From positions 1-10,484 of the forward strand of contig JAGARF010000243.1 of assembly GCA_017622395.1 (NCBI GenBank): a stretch of DNA of 10,484 nucleotides, read 5' to 3'. Positions 1-7,051 of the stretch are shown one piece after another (the first letter of the stretch is position 1; every line of letters starts with the position of its first letter). The position numbers and the translations under genes are program-made. The notes under the pieces were generated by a model. It did no database searches. It was not told the DNA's origin and saw only the letters and a list, made by a program, of their open reading frames with translations. The DNA is from Clostridia bacterium (GTDB lineage Bacteria; Bacillota; Clostridia; RGIG6154).

Positions 1-221
1 GTTGCAGACAAAAGAAGTCCCACAACCTCTGCCTCGTAGGCATAAAGAGCAACTGCCGCTCCCAGATGCCTGTCCTGAATATATTCACCGGGAGTATCTA
101 TCAAGAACTCTCCGTGGTCAATACTCTGTGTTTTCTGATAAGCTATTTTATTGCCTTTCAAAGCTTGTGTAAGTGTTGTTTTCCCACACTCACTTCTGCC
201 TGTTAACATTATTTTTCTCAT
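1..221 (-). CDS. EutP/PduV-type GTPase-like protein, 3' part cut by window edge
   Basis: The first 73 codons are present; the rest lies beyond base 1. Translation begins MRKIMLTGRSECGKTTLTQAL, with a Walker A/P-loop at residues 8-15 (GRSECGKT) and the G3-like DTPGEY motif near residues 43-48. That start and spacing are typical of EutP/PduV, small Ras-like P-loop proteins encoded in microcompartment operons. EutP of Salmonella has been reported to act as an acetate kinase; PduV has been linked to microcompartment movement. Which role applies here cannot be told. Its ATG overlaps the stop codon of the shell gene upstream (ATGA, 218-221), so the two are probably translationally coupled, and the eutS-eutP order matches classical eut operons. 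Family assignment is confident from the N-terminus alone; length and C-terminal domain are unknown. Confidence 0.88.
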   Translation of the reverse strand, partial: MRKIMLTGRSECGKTTLTQALKGNKIAYQKTQSIDHGEFLIDTPGEYIQDRHLGAAVALYAYEAEVVGLLLSA

Positions 222-577
222 GTTCTTGTTATATTGCAAACATTAAAGCCAAGCTTTTGCTCACAGTACTCGGTAAGAGCCTTTAAAGATGCCTCAACCT
301 CTGATACTGTTCCTGTTATAATGAGTGTTCCGCTGAAACGGTCCACAAAACCAAGCTCTGCACCTGAGGTTTTAATTGCAATATCTCCTGCAATGATTGC
401 AGTTTCCGCAGGTGACATTGTTACAATGCCGATTGCAGATTTGCTGTAGTCAACCGTCGGGTCAAGTCCAAGCTTCTTATACAGAATTTCGTCAGGGTTT
501 GCAATTATGTGTGCTAAGGTTATCTGCTTACCCGGAACAAGTTCCTGTATAATTCTCATTTTATCCTGATATTCCAT
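218..577 (-). CDS. eutS: EutS/PduU-type microcompartment shell protein (circularly permuted BMC domain)
   Basis: A 119-residue protein, close to the usual 111-116 of EutS/PduU. It contains the family's hallmark stretches: RIIQELVPGKQITLAH near the N-terminus, then AIGIVTMSPAETAIIAGD, and GFVDRFSGTLIITGTV. EutS and PduU carry a circularly permuted BMC fold and form hexamers with a small beta-barrel over the pore. They tile the facets of metabolosomes. The start ATG at 575-577 is preceded by AAGGAAGTGA at good spacing; Met7 is an internal alternative. It is separated from the activase gene by a 235-base hairpin array and overlaps the EutP-like gene by 4 bases. A EutS-type shell protein next to a glycyl-radical diol dehydratase places this in a GRM locus, not an ethanolamine locus. 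The gene symbol is by family, not proven orthology. Confidence 0.93.
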   Translation of the reverse strand: MEYQDKMRIIQELVPGKQITLAHIIANPDEILYKKLGLDPTVDYSKSAIGIVTMSPAETAIIAGDIAIKTSGAELGFVDRFSGTLIITGTVSEVEASLKALTEYCEQKLGFNVCNITRT

Positions 578-593
578 TTCATCACTTCCTTAT

Positions 594-819
594 AATGAAT
601 TGCCCCTTGGGCATGAATTGAAATAAATTTCATGAATTGGCTTCGCCATGAATTGAACCTTTCAGGTTCATTAAGGAATAAACGCTCTGCGTTTTATTAA
701 ATAAAATCGCTTTGCGATTTTTGACCTCAATGCAGACAAAGTCTGCAATTCATGAGCCATAGGCTCAATTCATTGAGCAACAGCGAAAATTCATGACAGC
801 AAAGCTGTCAATTCATCCT
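594..819. repeat. Intercistronic array of short hairpins joined by ATGAATT/AATTCAT linkers
   Basis: The whole gap between activase and shell gene is a chain of small inverted repeats with 2-3 base loops and different arms: GCCC/GGGC (602-612), GAAAT/ATTTC (620-631), GGC/GCC (639-647), GAACCT/AGGTTC (655-669), AAACGC/GCGTTT (680-694), AAAATCGC/GCGATTTT (703-721), TGCAGAC/GTCTGCA (731-747), TGAGCC/GGCTCA (753-767), a degenerate unit near 775-785, and TGACAGC/GCTGTCA (794-810). Linkers are ATGAATT in the left half and its complement AATTCAT in the right half, so the array is itself mirror-symmetric. The outermost right linker supplies the TGA stop of the activase. No open frame crosses it. It could shape mRNA stability or expression ratio between enzyme and shell genes; that is inference. 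Confidence 0.85.
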
Positions 820-1595
820 CCTATCTGACAATTTATATGTCTTTGTGCAACTGCTACAAGCTTTTCCATTTCTGTATCACTTGGTGGGATTACATCTTTT
901 AAGGTGTACTCTCTGCCAAGTCCTTCGTACTTATCCTGACCAAGTCTGTGATAAGGAAGAAGGTGAAGCTCCTTTGCTCCGATTTTTGCAGCATATTTTG
1001 CAATATCTTCTATATCCTTTTCGTTTGCGTTAACTCCGGGAACAGTGGGAACTCTCACAATAAGTTCCTTTGCATCCCTTGCAATCTTTGCAATATTTTC
1101 AAGGATTAAAGTGTTGTCAACTCCTGTATATTGCTTGTGTTTCACAGGGTCCATATGCTTTATATCCGTTAAAAATGTATCAATAAACGGAATTACTCTT
1201 TCAAGCTCTTCGTATGATGCCAGAGCCGTTGTTTCAACCGCAGTTGTTATGCCGTATTCCTTGCACACTCTTAAAAGTGCCTCTGCAAAATCTATCTGAC
1301 ACAGGAATTCTCCTCCTGATAAGGTTATACCTCCGCCTGAACGACGGTAGTAAGGCATATCCTTTAAAACATCATTTACAATTTCTTCAACCGTAACATC
1401 TTTGCCAACAGTTTTGATTTTGTTGCCCTCCTTCATCTGCTGAATTTCAAAATTCTGAGATTCAGGATTACAGCACCATTTACATCTTAATTTACAGCCT
1501 TTAAAAAAGACTATTGTTCTTATGCCGGGGCCGTCGTGAATGGAGAATTTCTGTATGTTGAAAATTCTGCCCTTTGTTTTCAAATATTTTTCCAT
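813..1595 (-). CDS. Glycyl-radical enzyme activase (radical SAM), short form
   Basis: A 260-residue radical-SAM protein. It has the CxxxCxxC cluster motif at Cys34, Cys38 and Cys41 within GCKLRCKWCC, the N-terminal FSIHDGPGIRT signature of glycyl-radical activases (residues 17-27), and the SGGE SAM-binding motif at 93-96. It should reductively cleave SAM at a [4Fe-4S] cluster and abstract hydrogen from the radical glycine of the adjacent dehydratase. Its ATG directly follows the dehydratase stop (TAAATG), with GGCGGGA upstream as a weak ribosome site, so coupling is likely. The region after the cluster motif (residues 45-70) is short and lacks the eight-cysteine ferredoxin-like insert of DhaB2 and CutD (about 300 residues), leaving a PFL-activase-like size. 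GGE is followed by F rather than the usual P. The C-terminus QIGG looks complete. Confidence 0.93.
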   Translation of the reverse strand: MEKYLKTKGRIFNIQKFSIHDGPGIRTIVFFKGCKLRCKWCCNPESQNFEIQQMKEGNKIKTVGKDVTVEEIVNDVLKDMPYYRRSGGGITLSGGEFLCQIDFAEALLRVCKEYGITTAVETTALASYEELERVIPFIDTFLTDIKHMDPVKHKQYTGVDNTLILENIAKIARDAKELIVRVPTVPGVNANEKDIEDIAKYAAKIGAKELHLLPYHRLGQDKYEGLGREYTLKDVIPPSDTEMEKLVAVAQRHINCQIGG

Positions 1596-4115
1596 TTAAA
1601 ATCCCGCCTGCTCCGTTCTGTTGATAATATCATCCTGAAGCGACCTTGAAAGGGTTGTAAACAATGCACTGTAGCCTGCAACTCTTACAACAAGGTTTTT
1701 GTACTTTTCAGGATGTGCCTGAGCATCTCTTAAGGTTTCACGGCTTACAACATTAAACTGAACATGGCTTCCTTTCTGGTCAAAATATCCTCTTACCAAG
1801 TTGCAGAATGCCTCAAGTCCTGACCTTCCTTTAAGTGCTGACGGATGGAACTTCATATTAAAGAGTGTTCCGTTTGACGCAATATAGTGGTCAAGTCTTG
1901 CAACAGAGTTTGCTGCAGCTGTAGGACCGTTTAAGTCCTTACCTGCCGATGGTGAAACACCGTCTGCAACAGGGGTGAACGCAAGTCTGCCGTCAGGAGT
2001 TGCTCCTGTCTGTGCACCAAGGGGTACATTTGCAGATACAGGATAAAGACCTGCCTGATACATACCGCCTCTTGGGTTTTCGTAAGTTTCAAGGGGCTTT
2101 GTGTATGTATATGCAACATCTCTTGCAAATGCATCAACCTCTGGGATATCATTACCGAATTTAGGAACTTTGTCTATCAATTTTCTTATTTCTCTGTATC
2201 TTTCAGTTGCAGGGTCGCCGTGCTCTCTTACCTGCTCAACGATTTCCATAACTTTCTTTTCTTCAACCGCTATACCGTTTTTCTTAAGCTCGCCTATAAC
2301 CTTACCTGCGATTGCTCTGTCTGTTCCGTTGTTATCATAGCCGTAATTATGTAAAAGTGCTTCTTTAAGTTCTTTTAATGTGAACTTCTTTTCTTCAAAT
2401 ACCAATGTTTTAATAGCATATAAAGAGTCTGCCATATTGGCAATACCAAAGCCCTGAGGACCTGTGAAGTTATAAACCGCTCCGCCCTCCTGAACAGATT
2501 TGCCTCTCTTCATACAGTCCTGAACCATTCCTGAAAGGAACGGAAGAGGACATCTTTCTGCGTGAGCACAGTCAATTGCGTTGTCTGCATTAACCAAAAG
2601 CTCTATAGCATAGTTCATCTGTGCTTTATAAGCATCATAGAACTTATCAAATGTATCAAAGTCTTCTATCTCGCCTGTTTTTACACCAACAAGCTTGCCC
2701 TTGTCCATACCGTTTGAGAAAACAAGCTCAAGCGGTCTGCACATATTGAAGAATGCCGCATCATGCCAGCCTTCTGTTTTTCCTGATTTCTGTGGTTCTA
2801 CACAACCGATTATGTTGTAATCTCTTGCATCTTCAAGTGTTAAACCTCTGTTTACAAGAGCAGGAATAATAACCTCGTCATTATAATAAGCAGGAAGTCC
2901 AACACCTGTTCTTGTAAGCTCTGCCGCTTTCATAAGGAAATCGTGAGGTGTCTGGCTCCATACTCTTACAGAGAACGATGGTTGTGGAAGAAGAACATGC
3001 ATTGTTGCCTGAATTGTCATAAATGACAAATCGTTTGTTGCATCTCTGCCATCAGGAGTCTGTCCCCCTGCAATAAGGTTCTGGAAAAGGCTGTAGCCTG
3101 CAAAACCCTCTGCAGATGCCGCATCTCTGCACTTGTTGAGGTCATTTAACTTAACCCATATACAATCTATAATTTCCTGAGCAAATTCGTATGTAATAGC
3201 ACCGTTCTTGATATCTTTTTCAAACCAGGGATACATATATTGGTCAAATCTTCCCGGAGAAATTGAGTGTCCGCTTGATTCAACCTGAAGAAGCATTTGC
3301 ACAAACCAGAATACCTGACAAGCCTCGTAGAAGCTTTTAGCACCTCTTGCAGGAGCCTCTGCGCAATTGCTTGCAATCAATAAAAGTTCAAGCTTTCTTT
3401 GGCTGTCGGTTTCTTTATCCGCCATTTCAAGGGCAAGCTTTGCATATCTTCTTGCATAGTTTGCTGCAGCCTCACAGCTCATAATAACTGCTTCTAAAAA
3501 CGCCCTCTTTCTTGAATAATCGCCATCACCTGGTTTAACTGTTTCAAGCTCGGCTCTTGCCTCGTCCGCAATTCCCATAAAACCATATTTGATAATCTTA
3601 CCGTAGTCAACAGTAACATGACCAACACCGTTATAGAAGTAGTTGCCCGGTGTGAAAATGTTATGCTCCATAGCAGTTAAGGTCTCAGGTGTCATATATG
3701 ATGTTGCAAGCTCCGATGTGGTTTTACCTTTCCAATATTTGTAAACCTCTGATAATGTTTTCTTTGTTTCATCCGAGATATAGAAAGGGTCTGCACTTCT
3801 TGTTGCAAGTGTATCAAACTCTGCCTCAAGCCATTCAAAAGAATATTCAGGGAACACCTGACAGCTTCTTGACTTTTTGGTTGCACTTCCTACTATAAGC
3901 TCGTTATCTCTTATTGTAATAGGAATATTGTCAAGAATATGCTTGAAAGCCTTTGCTCTCCTTGTAATTATTGGCTCTCCTTCTGTCTGTTTGTAAGACT
4001 CGGTCAAAAGAACCGCTCTGTCTGCCTCTATTTCAGGCATTTTTTCAAAGAGTGCATCTATTAATTTAGTTATTCTCTCGGTTTTCTTAATGTCTTTAAT
4101 AACATACTGTGCCAT
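1596..4115 (-). CDS. Glycyl-radical (B12-independent) diol dehydratase, glycerol/1,2-propanediol type
   Basis: An 839-residue protein. The C-terminal radical loop is RVAGYSALF, with Gly814 as radical site. The thiyl cysteine is Cys438 in GCVEP, with catalytic Glu440. Residues that bind the diol in Clostridium butyricum DhaB (His164, His281, Ser282, Asp447 there) are present as His166, His283, Ser284 and Asp452, in the stretches NGVGHVTVDY, SSGHSISPGRFDQ and GKTEGWHDAAFF. This separates it from choline TMA-lyase and pyruvate formate-lyase. It should dehydrate 1,2-propanediol to propanal, or glycerol to 3-hydroxypropanal. Linkage to shell genes favours propanediol, which is inference. It is about 50 residues longer than DhaB owing to an insert around 590-650; no N-terminal encapsulation extension is evident. 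The ATG lies 20 bases inside the HAD gene, preceded by AAAGGA at 9 bases. Confidence 0.95.
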   Translation of the reverse strand: MAQYVIKDIKKTERITKLIDALFEKMPEIEADRAVLLTESYKQTEGEPIITRRAKAFKHILDNIPITIRDNELIVGSATKKSRSCQVFPEYSFEWLEAEFDTLATRSADPFYISDETKKTLSEVYKYWKGKTTSELATSYMTPETLTAMEHNIFTPGNYFYNGVGHVTVDYGKIIKYGFMGIADEARAELETVKPGDGDYSRKRAFLEAVIMSCEAAANYARRYAKLALEMADKETDSQRKLELLLIASNCAEAPARGAKSFYEACQVFWFVQMLLQVESSGHSISPGRFDQYMYPWFEKDIKNGAITYEFAQEIIDCIWVKLNDLNKCRDAASAEGFAGYSLFQNLIAGGQTPDGRDATNDLSFMTIQATMHVLLPQPSFSVRVWSQTPHDFLMKAAELTRTGVGLPAYYNDEVIIPALVNRGLTLEDARDYNIIGCVEPQKSGKTEGWHDAAFFNMCRPLELVFSNGMDKGKLVGVKTGEIEDFDTFDKFYDAYKAQMNYAIELLVNADNAIDCAHAERCPLPFLSGMVQDCMKRGKSVQEGGAVYNFTGPQGFGIANMADSLYAIKTLVFEEKKFTLKELKEALLHNYGYDNNGTDRAIAGKVIGELKKNGIAVEEKKVMEIVEQVREHGDPATERYREIRKLIDKVPKFGNDIPEVDAFARDVAYTYTKPLETYENPRGGMYQAGLYPVSANVPLGAQTGATPDGRLAFTPVADGVSPSAGKDLNGPTAAANSVARLDHYIASNGTLFNMKFHPSALKGRSGLEAFCNLVRGYFDQKGSHVQFNVVSRETLRDAQAHPEKYKNLVVRVAGYSALFTTLSRSLQDDIINRTEQAGF

Positions 4116-4890
4116 TTTTGACCATCCTTTCTATCTCTGCTATAACATCTTCAGTTATATTTCTTGCCACACCTTTAATCTGTGGCGATGAGTGTTTCAT
4201 TGCAAAACTGTATTTCACCTTTTTCAGCATATCAACATCATTTGTGTTATCGCCGAAAGCCGCTACATTCTCATTTTTTATACCAAGCCTTTCGGTTAAA
4301 AACTCTGTTGCCGTTCCCTTGTTTGTACCTACAAGGTGGAAATCGCACCATATGCCGTCATCATACTGACTTACAAGCATATTATTGTTTTTAACATAAG
4401 ACTTATATCTTTCAAACTCATAAGAATTTTCTTTATAAAATGTAATCTTATAAATGTCTTCTTTTATATCGTCAATACTTTCAATTCTTTTTATATTTTT
4501 GTGATGAGTATGAATTATACTGTCTTTATAATCATCATTTTGCCATTTAAAATATGTAAAATCCTTTGCATAGAACAAAATGTTGCTTTTTTTCATAGCG
4601 TTAAGAGTAAATTCTGTGTATTTCTTTGGTATTTTACGAAAGTATAGCACCTCATCTCTGTAAATTACCATACCGCCATCAAGAGGAATGAAGTAAATAT
4701 CGTCAAAAGCTTTATTAAAAATGCTTTTTAATTCTTCATAGGTTCTTCCGCTTGCAATAGCAAGTGCAATCCCTTTATTTTTCAGGCTTTGTGCCATTTT
4801 GAAGAACCTTTCTTCAAGATGTTCTTCCCCCGGCATAAGCAAGGTTGAATCCACATCGGAAACAACAAGCTTTATTTGATTTTCCAACAC
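4096..4890 (-). CDS. Cof-type HAD-family phosphatase, first gene of the microcompartment operon
   Basis: A 264-residue haloacid-dehalogenase-type hydrolase. Motif I is DVDSTL (nucleophile Asp12, acid/base Asp14), motif II ASGRT (Ser47), motif III Lys191 in NKGTA, and motif IV GDNTND (213-218). The large cap between motifs II and III (about residues 80-185) marks the Cof/IIB group, cytosolic phosphatases acting on sugar phosphates, nucleotides or cofactors; the substrate cannot be read here. The start is GTG at 4888-4890, 5 bases after AGGAGG, or the next codon TTG at 8 bases, which fits the ribosome site slightly better. It overlaps the dehydratase start by 20 bases and lies directly behind the operon promoter. 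A HAD phosphatase is not a core GRM gene, so its place at the head of this operon is notable. Confidence 0.9.
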   Translation of the reverse strand: MLENQIKLVVSDVDSTLLMPGEEHLEERFFKMAQSLKNKGIALAIASGRTYEELKSIFNKAFDDIYFIPLDGGMVIYRDEVLYFRKIPKKYTEFTLNAMKKSNILFYAKDFTYFKWQNDDYKDSIIHTHHKNIKRIESIDDIKEDIYKITFYKENSYEFERYKSYVKNNNMLVSQYDDGIWCDFHLVGTNKGTATEFLTERLGIKNENVAAFGDNTNDVDMLKKVKYSFAMKHSSPQIKGVARNITEDVIAEIERMVKNGTVCY

Positions 4891-4919
4891 AGGTTCCTCC
4901 TATATTTTAACTTAATTAT

Positions 4920-4948
4920 ATAATACAACAAAAAAAAGAAAAAGTCAA
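4920..4948 (-). promoter_or_regulatory. Sigma-A promoter of the microcompartment operon
   Basis: Read on the minus strand: -35 TTGACT (4943-4948), 17-base spacer, -10 TATTAT (4920-4925). Each hexamer differs from consensus at one base. The predicted start is about 24 bases upstream of the HAD start codon, leaving room for the AGGAGG site but no long leader or riboswitch. The spacer and upstream DNA are very T-rich. No operator palindrome was recognised. Confidence 0.75.
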
Positions 4949-4993
4949 CACTTTCAAAGAAAAAACCAACAAAAACCAAAAATAAAAAGATTT

Positions 4994-5027
4994 TACAGAG
5001 AAAAGTCGGAGAAAAACTCTCCGACTT
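4994..5027 (-). terminator. Rho-independent terminator of the M20 peptidase gene
   Basis: Perfect 10-bp stem AAGTCGGAGA/TCTCCGACTT (5003-5012 with 5018-5027) and a 5-base loop. On the minus strand it is followed by TTTTCTCTG and then T-rich DNA. It starts 7 bases after the M20 stop codon and separates that gene from the microcompartment operon promoter. Confidence 0.75.
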
Positions 5028-5033
5028 CTTTTA

Positions 5034-6179
5034 TTACATTTCTTTTATCACACTTGCAACTCTTTTTGCCGCCTCTGCAAGGCTTTTTAAATACATAAAT
5101 TCTTCTGTTGAATGAATTCTTCCGCCGTCAACGCCGATTGAGTCTATTGACGGTATGTCTGCCTCTGTTGTGTATGCCGCATCAGAGCCGCCCTTTGAAA
5201 AACCGCCCTCTATTGCAGGCAATTTATACTTTATATAAATTTCGTTCATTTTCTCAAGAAGTTCTTCGTTTGCCGCTTTTCTTTCCATAGGCGGTCTTAC
5301 ACTTATTTCCTCCAGCTGACAGATGCACCCATCAACAAAAGTTTTATCTGCAATTTCCTGAGCTGTTTTTCTGAATTCTTCAAGAGCTTTACTTGTAGCA
5401 AACCTTGTATCTGTTACAATTTCACAATATTCAGGAACTGTGTTTGCCTTTGTTCCTCCCGATATGATGTTGCAGGAGCAAGTTGTACCATCATTATCCT
5501 TGAATTTCTCAAGTGCGATTATTTTGTGAGATGCCTCAAGGATTGCATTTGCACCGCCTTCTGCACAGCCTGCACTATGGGTTGCAATTCCTTTTACTTT
5601 AAATTTATGGCGTACAATTCCTTTTCTTTGAATTGTAGCCTTTTCTGTAAGCATACCTTCCATATTAAAGAAGGCTATAGCATCCTTTGCTTTCTCGCAC
5701 ATAAACCTTACAGTTTCTTTATTGCTTCCCTTACTGCTTGTTTCTTCATCTGTCTGGAGGATTAATTTAACGGGGTTTTTACGAAAGCCTGTTTCCTCTA
5801 ATGCAACCATTGCCAGAAGTCCTGCAATCACACCGCCCTTGCAGTCGCTGGTTCCGGGACCGTACATTTTTTCTGCATCTCTTGTTGTTGCAGGAGAACC
5901 AAACGAGCCAACAGGATGAACTGTATCCATATGTCCCGATATTGCAAAAGGTCTTGCATCAACATCTCCATTCATTGTAATACAAACTGCATCTCCTGAT
6001 ACAGGCTGTTTTAATATTTCAACTTTCCAGCCTCTTTTTTCAGCAATATCAGTTATGTATCTGCAGGCTTTGTCTACGCCCTCTTTATAATCTGTAGGAC
6101 TTTCTATGTTGCAGACATTTTCCAGCACATCAAGATATTTATCACTTAATTCATCGATTTTTTCAAACAACTTTTCCAT
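5034..6179 (-). CDS. M20-family metallopeptidase (carboxypeptidase G2/ArgE-DapE-like)
   Basis: A 381-residue cytosolic di-zinc hydrolase, usual length for M20. Numbering from ATG 6179: GHMDTV gives His83 and Asp85; GTSDCKGG gives bridging Asp112; TDEET gives general base Glu145 and ligand Glu146; NMEG gives Glu174; GGRIHSTEEF gives His356. His201 in the ATHSAG stretch begins the inserted dimerisation domain. All metal ligands are intact, so it should be active on an N-acyl amino acid or peptide; substrate unknown, though the pattern is closest to the carboxypeptidase G2 subgroup. An upstream in-frame GTG at 6188 would add MIK, but that codon lies inside the AGGTGA ribosome site; ATG 6179 sits 5 bases after it and is preferred. 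There is no signal peptide. It is a monocistronic unit with its own promoter and terminator. Confidence 0.92.
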   Translation of the reverse strand: MEKLFEKIDELSDKYLDVLENVCNIESPTDYKEGVDKACRYITDIAEKRGWKVEILKQPVSGDAVCITMNGDVDARPFAISGHMDTVHPVGSFGSPATTRDAEKMYGPGTSDCKGGVIAGLLAMVALEETGFRKNPVKLILQTDEETSSKGSNKETVRFMCEKAKDAIAFFNMEGMLTEKATIQRKGIVRHKFKVKGIATHSAGCAEGGANAILEASHKIIALEKFKDNDGTTCSCNIISGGTKANTVPEYCEIVTDTRFATSKALEEFRKTAQEIADKTFVDGCICQLEEISVRPPMERKAANEELLEKMNEIYIKYKLPAIEGGFSKGGSDAAYTTEADIPSIDSIGVDGGRIHSTEEFMYLKSLAEAAKRVASVIKEM

Positions 6180-6184
6180 TTTTA

Positions 6185-6190
6185 TCACCT
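6185..6190 (-). promoter_or_regulatory. Ribosome binding site that decides the M20 start
   Basis: AGGTGA on the minus strand, 5 bases before ATG 6179. The alternative GTG start at 6188 overlaps this site and has no ribosome site of its own, so the shorter protein is favoured. Confidence 0.65.
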
Positions 6191-6197
6191 GTGTTTA

Positions 6198-6226
6198 ATT
6201 ATAACATTTTCAATAATTGTTGTAAA
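6198..6226 (-). promoter_or_regulatory. Sigma-A promoter of the M20 peptidase gene
   Basis: Minus strand: -35 TTTACA (6221-6226), 17-base spacer, -10 TATAAT (6198-6203, full consensus). The predicted start near 6191 gives a very short leader. It lies 5 bases downstream of the hairpin that ends the neighbouring membrane-protein gene. Confidence 0.8.
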
Positions 6227-6230
6227 GTAC

Positions 6231-6262
6231 AAAAAACTCTCAATCAGGATTGAGAGTTTTTT
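6231..6262 (-). terminator. Symmetric terminator after the hemolysin-III-like gene
   Basis: A 14-bp perfect stem: AAAAAACTCTCAAT (6231-6244) pairs with ATTGAGAGTTTTTT (6249-6262) around a CAGG loop. The A6/T6 ends give U-tracts on both strands. On the minus strand it starts 2 bases after the hemolysin-III-like stop codon and would insulate the M20 promoter from read-through. Confidence 0.85.
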
Positions 6263-6263
6263 G

Positions 6264-6929
6264 TTAAACAATATATAAAAGTATTGCAAACATCTGCAAT
6301 ATACTTCCAGCAAGAACAAACAAATGGAAAATTGAATGTGCATAGCGTTGTTTTTTCAGGAAGTAATAAATACCTGCACCTATTGTATAGCTTATTCCTC
6401 CTGCAAGAAGAAAAGCTATTCCCCCTGTACCAAGTGCTGCAACAGTAGGTTTCCAGGCTGCAACTATGCACCAGCCCATAACAAGATAGCATATTGCCGA
6501 AATTGTTTTTGCACATTTTAAATTAACTGCAGTAATTGTTATTCCAAAGGCTGCAATACCCCATACAATACCGAAATATGACCAGCCGAGAGCCAAACTG
6601 TATTCTCTTAAAGGAGAAAGAACGATAGGTGTGTATGTTCCTGCAATAAGTAAGAATATAGAGCAATGGTCTATTATTCTGAAAACCTTTTTAGCCTTAC
6701 GCTCAGGCTTCAAGCCGTGGTATATGCTTGACATTGTATATAAAATTATCATTGATGCACCATATATCGCACTACCGACTACTGCATACGGGTCACCGTG
6801 AATAGCTGCAAAAATAACACAAAGACTTAACGCAACAACACCCACAGCTCCGCCTACAATATGAGACACCATATTGAAGATTTCTTCGCCTCTTGTGTAA
6901 TCGGGAATTGTTATTTCCCTTTTCGACAT
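6264..6929 (-). CDS. Hemolysin III / PAQR-family seven-helix membrane protein
   Basis: A 221-residue integral membrane protein with about seven hydrophobic helices, the usual size of the HlyIII/YqfA/YplQ group. Conserved family features: EEIFNMVSHIVG at 15-26, SSIYHG with His71, IIDHCSIF with Asp87-His88, and the C-terminal AHSIFHLF with His198 and His202. In PAQR receptors the equivalent Ser/His/Asp/His set binds zinc in a hydrolase-like site inside the membrane. Despite the name, most bacterial members are not shown to lyse cells; roles in membrane lipid homeostasis have been proposed. The start ATG follows GAGGGTGAG. It is a single-gene unit with a consensus-like promoter and strong terminator, divergent from the deacetylase operon. 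Confidence 0.92.
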   Translation of the reverse strand: MSKREITIPDYTRGEEIFNMVSHIVGGAVGVVALSLCVIFAAIHGDPYAVVGSAIYGASMIILYTMSSIYHGLKPERKAKKVFRIIDHCSIFLLIAGTYTPIVLSPLREYSLALGWSYFGIVWGIAAFGITITAVNLKCAKTISAICYLVMGWCIVAAWKPTVAALGTGGIAFLLAGGISYTIGAGIYYFLKKQRYAHSIFHLFVLAGSILQMFAILLYIV

Positions 6930-6966
6930 AATCTCACCCTCTATTTAATGTAGTTTTGTATATTAG

Positions 6967-6995
6967 ATTATAGCATAAACGATCACATATGTAAA
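6967..6995 (-). promoter_or_regulatory. Sigma-A promoter of the hemolysin-III-like gene
   Basis: Minus strand: -35 TTTACA (6990-6995), 17-base spacer, -10 TATAAT (6967-6972). The -35 hexamer is only 10 bases from that of the divergent promoter at 7006, so two polymerases or a regulator could interfere here. Confidence 0.8.
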
Positions 6996-7005
6996 GAAAT
7001 TTCTG

Positions 7006-7034
7006 TTGAAATTTAATTTTGTATATGTTAAAAT
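7006..7034 (+). promoter_or_regulatory. Sigma-A promoter of the deacetylase/serine hydrolase operon
   Basis: -35 TTGAAA (7006-7011), 17-base spacer, -10 TAAAAT (7029-7034). The predicted start near 7041 coincides with the GGTGA ribosome site (7041-7045), so the mRNA leader is only about 11 bases. Confidence 0.7.
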
Positions 7035-7051
7035 GTTAGTGGTGATAAATT

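Noticed and set aside
594..819. CRISPR-like array in the activase-shell gap
   Set aside because: The repeated part is only about 7 bases, the 'spacers' are short self-complementary hairpins of varied size, and orientation flips at mid-array. No cas genes are present.
1596..4115. Choline TMA-lyase (CutC) identity, suggested by the microcompartment context and GCVEPQKSG motif
   Set aside because: The pocket has Trp-His-Asp-Ala-Ala-Phe after the GCVEP motif and paired histidines at 166 and 283 as in glycerol/propanediol dehydratase; choline lyase has Thr and Tyr at the equivalent positions.
4336..4647. 103-codon plus-strand frame inside the HAD gene
   Set aside because: It lies antisense to a gene with all four HAD motifs and has the hydrophobic, Ile/Phe-rich composition expected of the complement of an A+T-rich gene; no ribosome site.
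6264..6929. True haemolysin/virulence factor
   Set aside because: Only the family name implies this. The residues seen are those of PAQR-type membrane proteins, most of which have no shown lytic activity.
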